DNA from: Janthinobacterium sp. | GTDB lineage: Bacteria; Pseudomonadota; Gammaproteobacteria; Burkholderiales; Burkholderiaceae_D | DNA length: 48,029 nt | Assembly: GCF_009923995.1 (NCBI RefSeq) | Contig: NZ_RFSK01000047.1 | Location: 1 to 48,029, forward strand | Reading direction: 5' to 3' | Part shown: one piece after another, positions 17,111 to 25,220 of the stretch | Layout: each line of letters opens with the position of its first letter | Numbering within the stretch: the first letter of the stretch is position 1 | Notes under the pieces: generated by a model | Told to the model about the DNA's origin: nothing | Databases searched by the model: none | What the model saw: the letters and a program-made list of their open reading frames with translations, nothing else | Translations under genes and position numbers: made by a program

Positions 17111-18228
17111 ACCTTGATGTAGATCCTGCGCTTGTCCATGGCATACGCGATCAGCCAGCACAGCAGCATGAAGCTGACGGCAAACAGCAGCGATCCCACG
17201 CGCGCCGGCGCCCAGCCCGTGAAGCCCTGCCGGTACAGCCACTGGTACAGATTGACGCCGCCGATGCGCACGGTAAACGCGATGATCACCAGCACTTCCG
17301 ACACCAGGTAGATGAACAGGGTGTTCTTGCCGAACACTTCAAAGAAGTAGGTCCAGCCCGTCATTTGACGCACGTCAATGATGAACATCAGCAGCGCCAG
17401 CAGCAGCAAGTCCAGGCCGATGCCCAGCATGACGTAGGAACTGGTCCACAGCTTCTTATTGATCGGAAACACCTCGTTCCAGCACAGGGCCACGGCCACG
17501 CAGATGACGCCGGCCACGGCCAGCCGAACGAGGCTGGCGCGCAGCTGCGCCGGCGCCGCCCGGCGCACGAAGCTGCCCGCCAGGTAGCCGGCGATGACGT
17601 TGACGATAGCCGGCAAGGTGCCGAGGATGCCTTCCGGATCGAAGGCGATGCCTTCGCCGTGGTACAGGTGGCTGTCGCCCAGCAGGATCAGATCCAGCTT
17701 GGCCGGCGCATTGCCGTGCAGTGTGTAGTCGCCGAAGCATGCCAGGATGGCCCAGTAGCCGAGCAAGGCGCAGGCGCTGAAGACGAGGGCACCGCGCGTC
17801 TTGCCGTAGTGCAGGATCAGCGCGGCGGCCAGGTAGCACACGGCGATGCGCTGCAGCACGCCGGGGATGCGCGTGTGCGACAGGGACGACCAGGCAAATT
17901 GCCCCGCGTCATCGATCTTGAAGAACGGAAACCAGTACAGCAGGAAGCCGAGCAGGAAGATCAGCGCGCTGCGCTTGCCCAGCCTGGCCAGCACGGCGCC
18001 GTGCCCCAGCTGCTCATACTTGCCCAGCGCAAAGGCCAGGGCATTGCCGACGACAAACAAAAAGCTGGGAAAGACCAGGTCCGTGAGGGTGAAGCCATGC
18101 CATTCGGCATGCAGGAATGGCGCATACACGCTGCCCCAGTCGCCCGGGGTATTGACGACGATCATGAGGGCGACCGTCAGGCCGCGCAGGACGTCGAGGG
18201 CGAGATAGCGTTGAGAAGCAATAGTCAT
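17107..18228 (-). CDS. nagX: NagX-like membrane protein (HGSNAT/DUF5009 family), copy 2
   Basis: I start at MTIASQRYLALDVLRGLTVA (373 residues), with GGAAC upstream, because the longer frame back to 18291 runs through a terminator-like hairpin. LDVLRGLTVALMIVVNTPG and LTDLVFPSFLFVVGNALAFA are the hallmark N-terminal motifs of NagX. About ten membrane segments are seen, ending in the basic tail DKRRIYIKV. The gene lies downstream of the TonB receptor on the same strand but beyond a hairpin, so read-through would be needed for co-expression. Compared with copy 1 this is the more canonical NagX. It converges with copy 1, with overlapping stop codons. Confidence 0.8.
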   Translation of the reverse strand: MTIASQRYLALDVLRGLTVALMIVVNTPGDWGSVYAPFLHAEWHGFTLTDLVFPSFLFVVGNALAFALGKYEQLGHGAVLARLGKRSALIFLLGFLLYWFPFFKIDDAGQFAWSSLSHTRIPGVLQRIAVCYLAAALILHYGKTRGALVFSACALLGYWAILACFGDYTLHGNAPAKLDLILLGDSHLYHGEGIAFDPEGILGTLPAIVNVIAGYLAGSFVRRAAPAQLRASLVRLAVAGVICVAVALCWNEVFPINKKLWTSSYVMLGIGLDLLLLALLMFIIDVRQMTGWTYFFEVFGKNTLFIYLVSEVLVIIAFTVRIGGVNLYQWLYRQGFTGWAPARVGSLLFAVSFMLLCWLIAYAMDKRRIYIKV

Positions 18229-18249
18229 GGTAAAACAGTTCCAAAAGAT

Positions 18250-18290
18250 AAAAACCGGCTGCCCTTGCGGCAGGCAGCCGGAAAAAAACA
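18250..18290. terminator. Symmetric hairpin terminator between TonB receptor and nagX
   Basis: CCGGCTGCC (18255-18263) pairs with GGCAGCCGG (18273-18281). On the minus strand the stem is followed by TTTTTATC and on the plus strand by a run of A. It should reduce read-through from the receptor gene into nagX. Confidence 0.75.
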
Positions 18291-18336
18291 ATGACGCCTG
18301 GCGAAACCGGCTGCGTGCCGCTTTCGCCAGCGGTCA

Positions 18337-21036
18337 CTACAGCTTGGCCCGCAGGCCAAAGTAATACTGGCGGCCGTTCGCATACAGGGCCGTGGGCTGG
18401 TCCTGGTTGGCGCCATAGTACTTGAGCACCGGGTTGTTCAGGTTCAACACGTCGAAGGTCAGCGAATAGCGCTCGTTGATCTTGTAGTTCAGCGACGCGG
18501 CCAGGTTGCCCACGCCATGCACGTACTGGGGCGAGCTGCTGAACAGGCCGGCCAGGAAGCTGGAGCGGTAGGTATAGGCCAGGCGGGCGCTGAGGCGCTC
18601 ATCCTCGTAATAGCCTTCCAGGTTGTAGGTGCCGCGCGAGCTGCCGACCACGGCGGCGCCATCGTCGGCCTTGCCATTCGTATAGGTGTAATTGCCCACC
18701 ACGCCGAAGCCACCCCACAAGCCTTGCTGGTAGCTCAGTTCCACGCCCTTGTTCTTGGCGCCGATATTCGTCGGCGACTGGATCACATAGGTGTTGAATT
18801 TCTTGAAGGTATTATTGTAATAGGTCACGGGCGCCGTGCCGAAGGTCACGTACGATTGCATGTCCATGAAAAACGCGCCCACGGACAGCATGGCTTTCGG
18901 CGCGAAATACCATTCCAGCGTAGCATCGTAGTTGGTCGAGCGTATCGGTTTCAGGTCGGGATTGCCGCCCGTGCCCGTCAGCAGCTGGTCGTTCAGGTTG
19001 ACGGCGCCCACCAGGGCGCTGTAGTCGGCGCGCGCCATGGTCTTCGCCACGGCCGCGCGGGCCACCAGGTCCTTGCTCAGGTCAAACTTGACGTTGGCGC
19101 TGGGCAGCACGTCCGTGTAGCTGTGCTTGACGACGGTGGGCGTGTAGGTGCCGAAGATATTTTCCTGGCCGATCGGGTTTTCGCCGCCGGGCACGTTCGT
19201 CACCGTCGTCTGCTGCGTGCGCACGACGCGCACGCCCACATTGCCGCGCCACTTGTTGCCCGACAGATTGGCCATGAGGTAGGCGGCGCTGTCCTTTTCC
19301 TTCACGTCCAGCTCGGCCGGCCAGTTGCGCGAATTCGGTCCGCCCGAATTGTCGTATTTATTCGCCCACGCCACCAGGTCGGCCGGATCGAGCTGCCAGT
19401 AGCGGCCCTGCGCATTGGCGCCCAGGCCCTTGCCATAGTCGCCCGGATAGGTGCCGCCATTCCACTTCGGCAAGGGCGCGTTCGTCGTGCCGTCGCACAC
19501 GGCGCAGCTGCGGTTTTCCGGCCACGCCACATTGCGGTGGTGCTCCGCGTAGCGGGCGCCGAACTTCAGCGATTCCAGCACGCCATAGTCCATGCTCAGC
19601 TCGCCATCGGCCTGGCCGTATTTCTCCGTATCCAGGGTTTCCACGTGCGAACCCCAGGCCGACGCCGTCACCACGTTGGAAAATTTGGAAATATCGAGGC
19701 CGGGAAAGTTCAGCCGGGCCGGCGACAGGCCATTCAACTGGTAGGACACGCCCACGCCCGTCAAGCCCGCCTCATAGCCGAGGTCGACGGGCGTCTCGCC
19801 GATGCCGCGCGTGTAACCCAGGCTGCCCGAGATGCGCAGGCGGTCGCTGGCCCGGTAGCTGCCGTTGACATCGACATACGCCGTGGAGGAATTCGAGCCG
19901 GGGCGGTAGATCTGGTCGACCAGGGCCGGATACAGCTGGCCGTTGTAGGGCGTCGTAGCATTGGCGGCAGGAAATTGCGAGGCGGGGAAATCCGCCGCCA
20001 CCAGGGTGTTGTTCTTCACCGTAAATGCACTGGGAATCACGCCCACGTGCTTGCCGTCATTGTCGACGGCATTCAGGTTGGCGCCGGGCTGGTTGTAGAA
20101 GCTGCGGTTGTAATTGGCCGCGTCCAGTTTCGAATAAAAACCGTTAACGTCGAGCATCAGATCCGGCGTGGGCTTGAACTGCACGTCGACGCTGCCGCCC
20201 TGGCGCTTGCGCACCTGCTCGAACAGGGCCGAGTTGATGCCCAGCGGCGCCAGCACGCCCGCCAGTTCCGGGTATTTCTGCGCGGCGGGGCTGTTCGCAT
20301 CGATGGCGCCATAGCCGAAGAATTCCTGGCCATCGCGGCGCTCGTGGCGCTTCTCGGAAAACACCTGGAACAGCACGCCCATGGTCTTGGCCTTGTTCTT
20401 CCAGTTGAACAGGGCATTCATTTGCGGGTCCGTCTTGCCCGGCAAGTCCGCGTAGATGGCTTGCACAGCCAGTTCCGCCGTGAACGGGTTCTTGAAGCTG
20501 AGCGGCTTGCGCGTCTCGATATTGATGGAGCCGGCCACGCCGCCCTCCACCAGGTCCGCCTGGGCGCTCTTTTGCACGGTGACGCGGCTGACGATTTCCG
20601 ACGGCAGCAGGGAAAAACTCACGCTGCGCCCCACGGTGCCCACCTGGTCCGTGACGAACCAGTCGCCCGTGCCGACGGCGTGGCCATTGATCAGGGTTTG
20701 CGTCAGGCTGGGGCTGGTGCCGCGGATGCTGACCCGGTCATTCTCGGAAAATCCCCCCTCGCCGCCCGCCGACGAGGAAATATTCACGCCCGGCACGCGC
20801 TGCACGGCATCGGCCACGTTCTTGTCGGGCAGCTTGCCGATGTCTTCCGCGCTGACGACGTCGATCACGGAATCGCTGTTGCGCTTCTGGCTCAGCGACT
20901 GTTCCAGCGACGCGCGGATGCCGGTGACGACCACTTCCTGCATGGGCGCTTGCTGTGCCTGGGCCGCGATATTGATGGACAACAAGGCGGCAGCGGCGGC
21001 GATGGGGTGTAATACGGGATGCAAACGACTGTTCAT
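18337..21036 (-). CDS. TonB-dependent receptor, Caulobacter/Xanthomonas type, copy 1
   Basis: I start at MNSRLHPVLHPIAAAAALL (899 residues), preceded by GAGGAG, giving a proper signal peptide ending AAQAQ. The plug begins with the TonB-box-like EVVVTGIRASLEQSLSQKR and holds SAEDIGKLPDKNVADAVQRVPGV and GGFSENDRVSIRGTSPS. The beta-barrel ends YYFGLRAKL with the terminal hydrophobic pattern needed for outer-membrane insertion. This subfamily is known for uptake of chito-oligosaccharides and other glycans in Caulobacter and Xanthomonas. Together with the second receptor gene directly upstream it likely brings chitin fragments through the outer membrane. The ligand is inferred from context only. 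Confidence 0.9.
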   Translation of the reverse strand: MNSRLHPVLHPIAAAAALLSINIAAQAQQAPMQEVVVTGIRASLEQSLSQKRNSDSVIDVVSAEDIGKLPDKNVADAVQRVPGVNISSSAGGEGGFSENDRVSIRGTSPSLTQTLINGHAVGTGDWFVTDQVGTVGRSVSFSLLPSEIVSRVTVQKSAQADLVEGGVAGSINIETRKPLSFKNPFTAELAVQAIYADLPGKTDPQMNALFNWKNKAKTMGVLFQVFSEKRHERRDGQEFFGYGAIDANSPAAQKYPELAGVLAPLGINSALFEQVRKRQGGSVDVQFKPTPDLMLDVNGFYSKLDAANYNRSFYNQPGANLNAVDNDGKHVGVIPSAFTVKNNTLVAADFPASQFPAANATTPYNGQLYPALVDQIYRPGSNSSTAYVDVNGSYRASDRLRISGSLGYTRGIGETPVDLGYEAGLTGVGVSYQLNGLSPARLNFPGLDISKFSNVVTASAWGSHVETLDTEKYGQADGELSMDYGVLESLKFGARYAEHHRNVAWPENRSCAVCDGTTNAPLPKWNGGTYPGDYGKGLGANAQGRYWQLDPADLVAWANKYDNSGGPNSRNWPAELDVKEKDSAAYLMANLSGNKWRGNVGVRVVRTQQTTVTNVPGGENPIGQENIFGTYTPTVVKHSYTDVLPSANVKFDLSKDLVARAAVAKTMARADYSALVGAVNLNDQLLTGTGGNPDLKPIRSTNYDATLEWYFAPKAMLSVGAFFMDMQSYVTFGTAPVTYYNNTFKKFNTYVIQSPTNIGAKNKGVELSYQQGLWGGFGVVGNYTYTNGKADDGAAVVGSSRGTYNLEGYYEDERLSARLAYTYRSSFLAGLFSSSPQYVHGVGNLAASLNYKINERYSLTFDVLNLNNPVLKYYGANQDQPTALYANGRQYYFGLRAKL

Positions 21037-21146
21037 AGACTCCTCGTTATGGATGCCCGCCACGGTGGCGGGACGGTTTTATGGATGAGTACAGACGGCA
21101 AACGACGGGGTGCAGCGGCAAGAAAGGGATAACGGCGGGAGCGCCG

Positions 21147-21185
21147 AAAAAAAAGGCAAGCCCCTGGAACAGGAACTTGCCTTGA
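21147..21185 (-). terminator. Rho-independent terminator between the two TonB receptor genes
   Basis: Read on the minus strand, AAGGCAAG pairs with CTTGCCTT across a 15-base loop and is followed by a run of T. It lies 55 bases after the stop of receptor copy 2 and about 110 bases before the start of copy 1, so copy 1 may need its own promoter or read-through. A weaker CCGGCC/GGCCGG stem lies closer to the first gene. Confidence 0.8.
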
Positions 21186-21239
21186 AAAGACCGAGGAAGA
21201 CCCGGCCCAGCGCGGTGGCGCCAGGCCGGATCGTCTTGC

Positions 21240-23900
21240 TTACAGTTTGGCGCGCAGGCCCAGGTAGAAGGTACGGCCGTTGCTGTAGAAAGCGCGTGGC
21301 TGATCCTTGTTTTCCGCGTACATCTTGATGGTGGTGTTCGTCAAGTTAAGCGCATCGAACGTGACCGTGAAGTGTTCGTTGATCTTGTAGTTGATCGAAC
21401 CGGCCAGGCCGCCAGCGCCTTCCACGTGCTGGCTGGCGCCACGGTCCACGCCCGCCTTGTACGACGAACGGTAGTTGTAGGCCAGGCGCGCGCTGAGGGC
21501 ATTGGCTTCGTAGAAGGCCGTCAGGTTGTACGTGTTGCGCGATGCGTTGACCAGCTCGTCACCGTTGTCCAGCTTGCCGTCGGCATAGGTGAAGTTGGCC
21601 AGGACGCCGAAGTCGCCGAACAGCGGCTGCTGGTAGCTGAATTCCGCGCCCTTGTTCTTGCCGCTGGTGTTGAATGGCGACGTGATCAGGTACACGGCAT
21701 TGGCGTTGCGCTTGCTGTTGAAGTAGGTGGCGCTGGTGGTGCCGTTCGACACGACCGATTTCAGGTCCATGTAGAACAGGCCCACCGAGAAGGCCGACTT
21801 CGGCGCGAAGTACCATTCGGCGCTCACTTCGGCGTTATCCGACTTGACCGGGTTCAGGTTGACGTTGCCGCCTGCACCGCTCAATGCATCGTCGTTCAGG
21901 GAGACCGAGCCGCCCAGCGCGCTGTAGTCAGGACGGGCGATGGTGCGGGCAATGGCGCCACGCACGACCAGGTCGTTGCGCACGTCGAACTTGATGTTGG
22001 CGCTCGGCAGGAAGTCATTGTAGCTGCGCTCGTACAGGTGCTGCGAGTACGGACCCCAGTCGGAACCGGTGATCGGGCCGCCGGCCTGGTTGACCAGGGT
22101 CGACTGCTTGGTGTGCACGGCGCGCAGGCCGAAGTTGCCGCTCCAGTTGTCGCCCGTCAGGTTGGCCATGGCGTAGACAGCCGAGGTTTTTTCCTGCAGC
22201 TTGAATTCGTCGGTCCAGTTGTGGCGACGCACGTAGTCGAACAGGCGGTTGCCGGGAGCCGCGCCCCAGGCGCCCAGTGCCGCGCCGTCATACTTGAAGT
22301 AGTTGCTCGACAGGTTGCCGCCCAGGTTGCTGGCGAAGTCGCTCGGGTACATCGTGCCATTCCATACGGGACCTGGATTGGAGAAGCCCAGCGCGCCCGG
22401 ACGGGTTTCGAACGGATGCTCGGCATCGCGCTTGTGGTCGGTCATGCGGGCGCCGAACTTGACGGAATCCCAGACGCCGGACGACAGGCGCAGCTCGGCA
22501 TCGATCTGGGCGTATTTTTCCTGGTCGACGGAACGCGATTCGCCGCCGCCCGCCCAAGCCGTCGAGCCTGGCTTGGTGGTGGTGCCGCCCGGATACGACA
22601 CATTGGCCGGGCTCATGCCGTTCAACTGATACACCATGCCGCCATCGACGTTGTTCTGGTAGTAGACGTCGTCGCGGTCATAGCCGACGCCATGGGTCTT
22701 GCCCAGCTTGCCGGTCAGGGTCAGGTCCTTGGTGGCGCGGTACTTGAAGTTGAAATCCAGGTAGTACGATTCGCCGCCGGCGTCAGGACGGTAGATATTG
22801 TCGACCTCGCCCGAGTTGGTGGCGAAGGTGGCGCCCGTCAGGGTGCCGTTCTTGACCGTGTAGTTGCTCGGCACCTGGTTGGCGCTGTTGATCGAGTTCG
22901 CCGGCGCGGCCAGCCAGTTGGTATTCTGGTGCGGGGCCTTCAGCTGCGAATAGAAGCCGTTCACGTCCAGGGTCAGGTCCTTGCTGGGCTTGAATTCGAC
23001 GTCGAAGGCACCGCCTTCGCGGGTTTTCTTTTGCTCGAACAGGCTGGCACCGATAAAGGTCGGCACTTTCACGCCGGCCAGTTCAGGATGGGCCAGCGCT
23101 GCGGCGCTGTTGGCCAGGATCGGCGTGTAGCCGAGGATTTCCTGGCCATCGCGGCGCACGGTCGATTTTTGCGAGAAGCCCTGCACCATGATGCCCAGGG
23201 TATTCGTGTCATTTTTCCAGTTCACCAGGCCGGAGAACTGCGGATCGGTCTTGCCGGCCAGGTCATTGTAGAAACCCTGCACCGATGCTTCGGCCGTGAT
23301 CTGGTTCTTGAATTCCAGCGGACGGCGGGTGATCACGTCGATCACGCCCGAGACGCCGCCTTCAGGCAGGTCGGCCGTGGCGCTCTTGTGCACGACGACG
23401 GAGCTCACCAGTTCCGATGGCAGCAGCGAGAAGCTGCTGCTGCGGCCGACGTTGCCGCCGAACTGGTTCAGCACGAACCAGTCGCCCGTGCTGATGGCGT
23501 GGCCATTGAACAGGGTTTGCTGGAAGCTGGGGCTGGTGCCGCGCAGGCTGACGCGGTCGTTTTCGCCGAAGCCGCCTTCGCCGCCGGCCGACGACTGGGT
23601 ATTCACACCTGGCAGGCGCTGGATCGCGTCGGCCACGTTACGGTCCGGCATCTTGCCGATATCTTCAGCGGTCACCACTTCCACGACGGAGTCCGCATTG
23701 CGTTTTTGCTTCAGCGATTTTTCCAGCGATGCACGCACGCCCGTCACCGTGACGGTGGCCACATCTTCGGCGGGTGCTTCTTGCGCCTGCGCCGAAAAAG
23801 CCAGACCAGCGACCATCACGGCAACGGCCGCGGCGATCGGCGTGCGGTGACGCGATCCGGATTTCAATACGGCAGCTGCAGGTGTCAAATTGCGTTTCAT
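21240..23900 (-). CDS. TonB-dependent receptor, Caulobacter/Xanthomonas type, copy 2
   Basis: The 886-residue protein has a long signal region (MKRNLTPAAAVLKSGSRHRT, then a hydrophobic stretch ending FSAQAQ) and a GGGGGAG ribosome-binding site. The plug reads TVTVTGVRASLEKSLKQKR, TAEDIGKMPDRNVADAIQRLPGV and GGFGENDRVSLRGTSPSF; the barrel ends FYLGLRAKL. It is clearly paralogous to the next gene on the same strand. The divergent region to the second GntR gene carries two phased ATACC/GGT repeat sites, so it is likely controlled with the amino-sugar operon. The probable ligand is a chitin oligomer or another GlcNAc-containing glycan. Confidence 0.9.
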   Translation of the reverse strand: MKRNLTPAAAVLKSGSRHRTPIAAAVAVMVAGLAFSAQAQEAPAEDVATVTVTGVRASLEKSLKQKRNADSVVEVVTAEDIGKMPDRNVADAIQRLPGVNTQSSAGGEGGFGENDRVSLRGTSPSFQQTLFNGHAISTGDWFVLNQFGGNVGRSSSFSLLPSELVSSVVVHKSATADLPEGGVSGVIDVITRRPLEFKNQITAEASVQGFYNDLAGKTDPQFSGLVNWKNDTNTLGIMVQGFSQKSTVRRDGQEILGYTPILANSAAALAHPELAGVKVPTFIGASLFEQKKTREGGAFDVEFKPSKDLTLDVNGFYSQLKAPHQNTNWLAAPANSINSANQVPSNYTVKNGTLTGATFATNSGEVDNIYRPDAGGESYYLDFNFKYRATKDLTLTGKLGKTHGVGYDRDDVYYQNNVDGGMVYQLNGMSPANVSYPGGTTTKPGSTAWAGGGESRSVDQEKYAQIDAELRLSSGVWDSVKFGARMTDHKRDAEHPFETRPGALGFSNPGPVWNGTMYPSDFASNLGGNLSSNYFKYDGAALGAWGAAPGNRLFDYVRRHNWTDEFKLQEKTSAVYAMANLTGDNWSGNFGLRAVHTKQSTLVNQAGGPITGSDWGPYSQHLYERSYNDFLPSANIKFDVRNDLVVRGAIARTIARPDYSALGGSVSLNDDALSGAGGNVNLNPVKSDNAEVSAEWYFAPKSAFSVGLFYMDLKSVVSNGTTSATYFNSKRNANAVYLITSPFNTSGKNKGAEFSYQQPLFGDFGVLANFTYADGKLDNGDELVNASRNTYNLTAFYEANALSARLAYNYRSSYKAGVDRGASQHVEGAGGLAGSINYKINEHFTVTFDALNLTNTTIKMYAENKDQPRAFYSNGRTFYLGLRAKL

Positions 23901-24049
23901 GTACTCCCCCTTGATTTAAGCTCCAGGATTGGAACCTTTTCATTTTTAACGTAGATCTTCTTTACAGCCCGCCCGCTCTCGCCGGCTTGCTGCAGACCCT
24001 TCGGTACAACCACTTACAAAACCAATTCAACGCCAATATACTACTATCC

Positions 24050-24069
24050 AATACCAGAACACTACCAGT
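24050..24069 (-). promoter_or_regulatory. Putative regulator site upstream of TonB receptor copy 2
   Basis: ATACC (24051-24055) and CTACC (24062-24066) are 11 bases apart, the same arrangement as at 3749-3767. The site lies about 150 bases before the receptor start. The 388-base gap 23901-24288 otherwise holds an AT-rich stretch with a long T run near 24076 and no ORF I can support. Confidence 0.4.
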
Positions 24070-24195
24070 TGCAACTTTTTTTTTATAACGTTGTTTGAAT
24101 CACACAGACCACTTCCGCTGAATCAATCCCTAGCCCGTATGGCCGGTGTAAATACCAGCGGGGCGAGGCATAAATTGCCGGCCTGATAATTCAAA

Positions 24196-24226
24196 TTGGT
24201 TTTATAACGGTCTTTTTTGGTATTAT
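24196..24226 (+). promoter_or_regulatory. Putative regulator site with three phased GGT repeats upstream of the second GntR gene
   Basis: GGT occurs at 24198, 24209 and 24219, spaced 11 and 10 bases, the last within TGGTATT, the complement of AATACCA. The site lies about 65 bases before the GntR start, consistent with autoregulation. Binding is inferred from the repeat pattern. Confidence 0.4.
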
Positions 24227-24288
24227 CCAGCGACACAAAACAGATACAGAGCGCGTCTGCAACGCGCCGTAACGGAGACCCTCAGCGA

Positions 24289-25029
24289 ATGACAACCCTG
24301 GCTCACATCATGCAAGGCCTGGGGCAGACGAGCAGCCTGCCCCTGTACCAGCAACTGCAGCGCGCGCTGCGCGAAGCGATCGACAAGCGCATCCTCGGCC
24401 CCGACGAAGCCCTGCCGGCGGAACGCCAGCTGGCCAGCGACCTGTCCGTCTCGCGCATCACCGTGCGCAAGGCCATCGACGGCCTCGTCAACGAAGGCCT
24501 GCTCGTGCGCCGTCCCGGCTCGGGCAATTTCATCAATACCCGCATCGAAAAGAATTTCGCCAAGCTGACCTCGTTTTCCGAGGACATGCGGGCGCGCGGA
24601 CGCACGCCGCGCAGCGTCTGGCTCAAGCGCTCAGAGGGAACCGTCACGCCGGAAGAGGCCTTGCGCCTGCGGCTGTCGCCGGGTGCGCCCGTGTACCGCT
24701 TCCACCGCATCCGCTATGCGGACGAGGTGCCGATGTGCCTGGAGTACGCCACCATCGTGGCCAGCTGCCTGCCGGCACTCGATGCCGTCGACGTCTCCAT
24801 GTACGACGCTCTGGAACAGGCTGGCAACCGCCCCGTGCGGGCCTTGCAGCGGCTGAGCGCGCTGTTGCTGACGGGAGAGCAGGCCAGCCTGCTGCAGGCG
24901 GAGGAAGGCGACGCGGGGCTGTCGGTGGAAAGGCTGGGCTTTTTGCGCGATGGCCGCGCCGTGGAATTTTGCCGCTCCTACTTCCGCGGCGATATGTATG
25001 ACTTCGTGGCCGAATTAAGTACCAATTAA
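24289..25029 (+). CDS. GntR-family regulator with UTRA domain, second copy
   Basis: I start at MTTLAHIMQGLGQTSSLPLY (246 residues); an internal ATG seven codons on is possible. The GntR winged helix covers about residues 18-85 (PLYQQLQRALREAI, LPAERQLASDLSVSRITVRK, GSGNFI), and the UTRA domain covers about 95-246, ending FCRSYFRGDMYDFVAELST. It is clearly related to the regulator at 4744-5478. It is divergent from the TonB receptor genes, so one paralogue may govern transport across the outer membrane and the other the catabolic operon, or both may share targets. A GlcNAc-6-P or GlcN-6-P effector is inferred from the family and context. Confidence 0.88.
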   Translation: MTTLAHIMQGLGQTSSLPLYQQLQRALREAIDKRILGPDEALPAERQLASDLSVSRITVRKAIDGLVNEGLLVRRPGSGNFINTRIEKNFAKLTSFSEDMRARGRTPRSVWLKRSEGTVTPEEALRLRLSPGAPVYRFHRIRYADEVPMCLEYATIVASCLPALDAVDVSMYDALEQAGNRPVRALQRLSALLLTGEQASLLQAEEGDAGLSVERLGFLRDGRAVEFCRSYFRGDMYDFVAELSTN

Positions 25030-25050
25030 TACCGGATGCCCGATTTTCTC

Positions 25051-25068
25051 AATACCAGATAAAACCAC
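25051..25068 (+). promoter_or_regulatory. Orphan ATACC-type repeat downstream of the second GntR gene
   Basis: AATACCA (25051-25057) is followed by AAACC (25062-25066), spaced about 10 bases as in the other sites of the locus. No gene start is seen next to it: the genes on both sides converge here. The rest of 25030-25220 contains ATATAT runs and an inverted GGCACGGT/ACCGTGCC pair near 25116 and 25174. Confidence 0.3.
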
Positions 25069-25220
25069 TTATTGCGGTGCAATATATATGCCGGTGCCGC
25101 GCCGATATATGCGAAGGCACGGTGAATTAATCGGCGGCGATTATCTGGCTGCGCGCGCAGCATATAAAACGGACCGTGCCATGCGCTATGGCGCATTGCA
25201 GCAAAGCGTGCCGCCGTCCG

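Noticed and set aside
15880..18294. 804-codon plus-strand frame across both NagX genes
   Set aside because: It would run through a terminator and opposite the second NagX gene; the true frames show conserved membrane motifs.
18517..21012. 831-codon plus-strand open frame opposite TonB receptor copy 1
   Set aside because: The minus-strand frame has a complete TonB receptor with signal peptide and terminal barrel strand; the opposite frame has no motif or ribosome-binding site.
21372..23954. 860-codon plus-strand open frame opposite TonB receptor copy 2
   Set aside because: It is a shadow of the real receptor gene, with Val/His/Gly-rich composition typical of antisense frames in this genome.
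24070..24085. Long T run near 24076 as a terminator
   Set aside because: No stem precedes it on either strand, and it lies in the promoter region of divergent genes.
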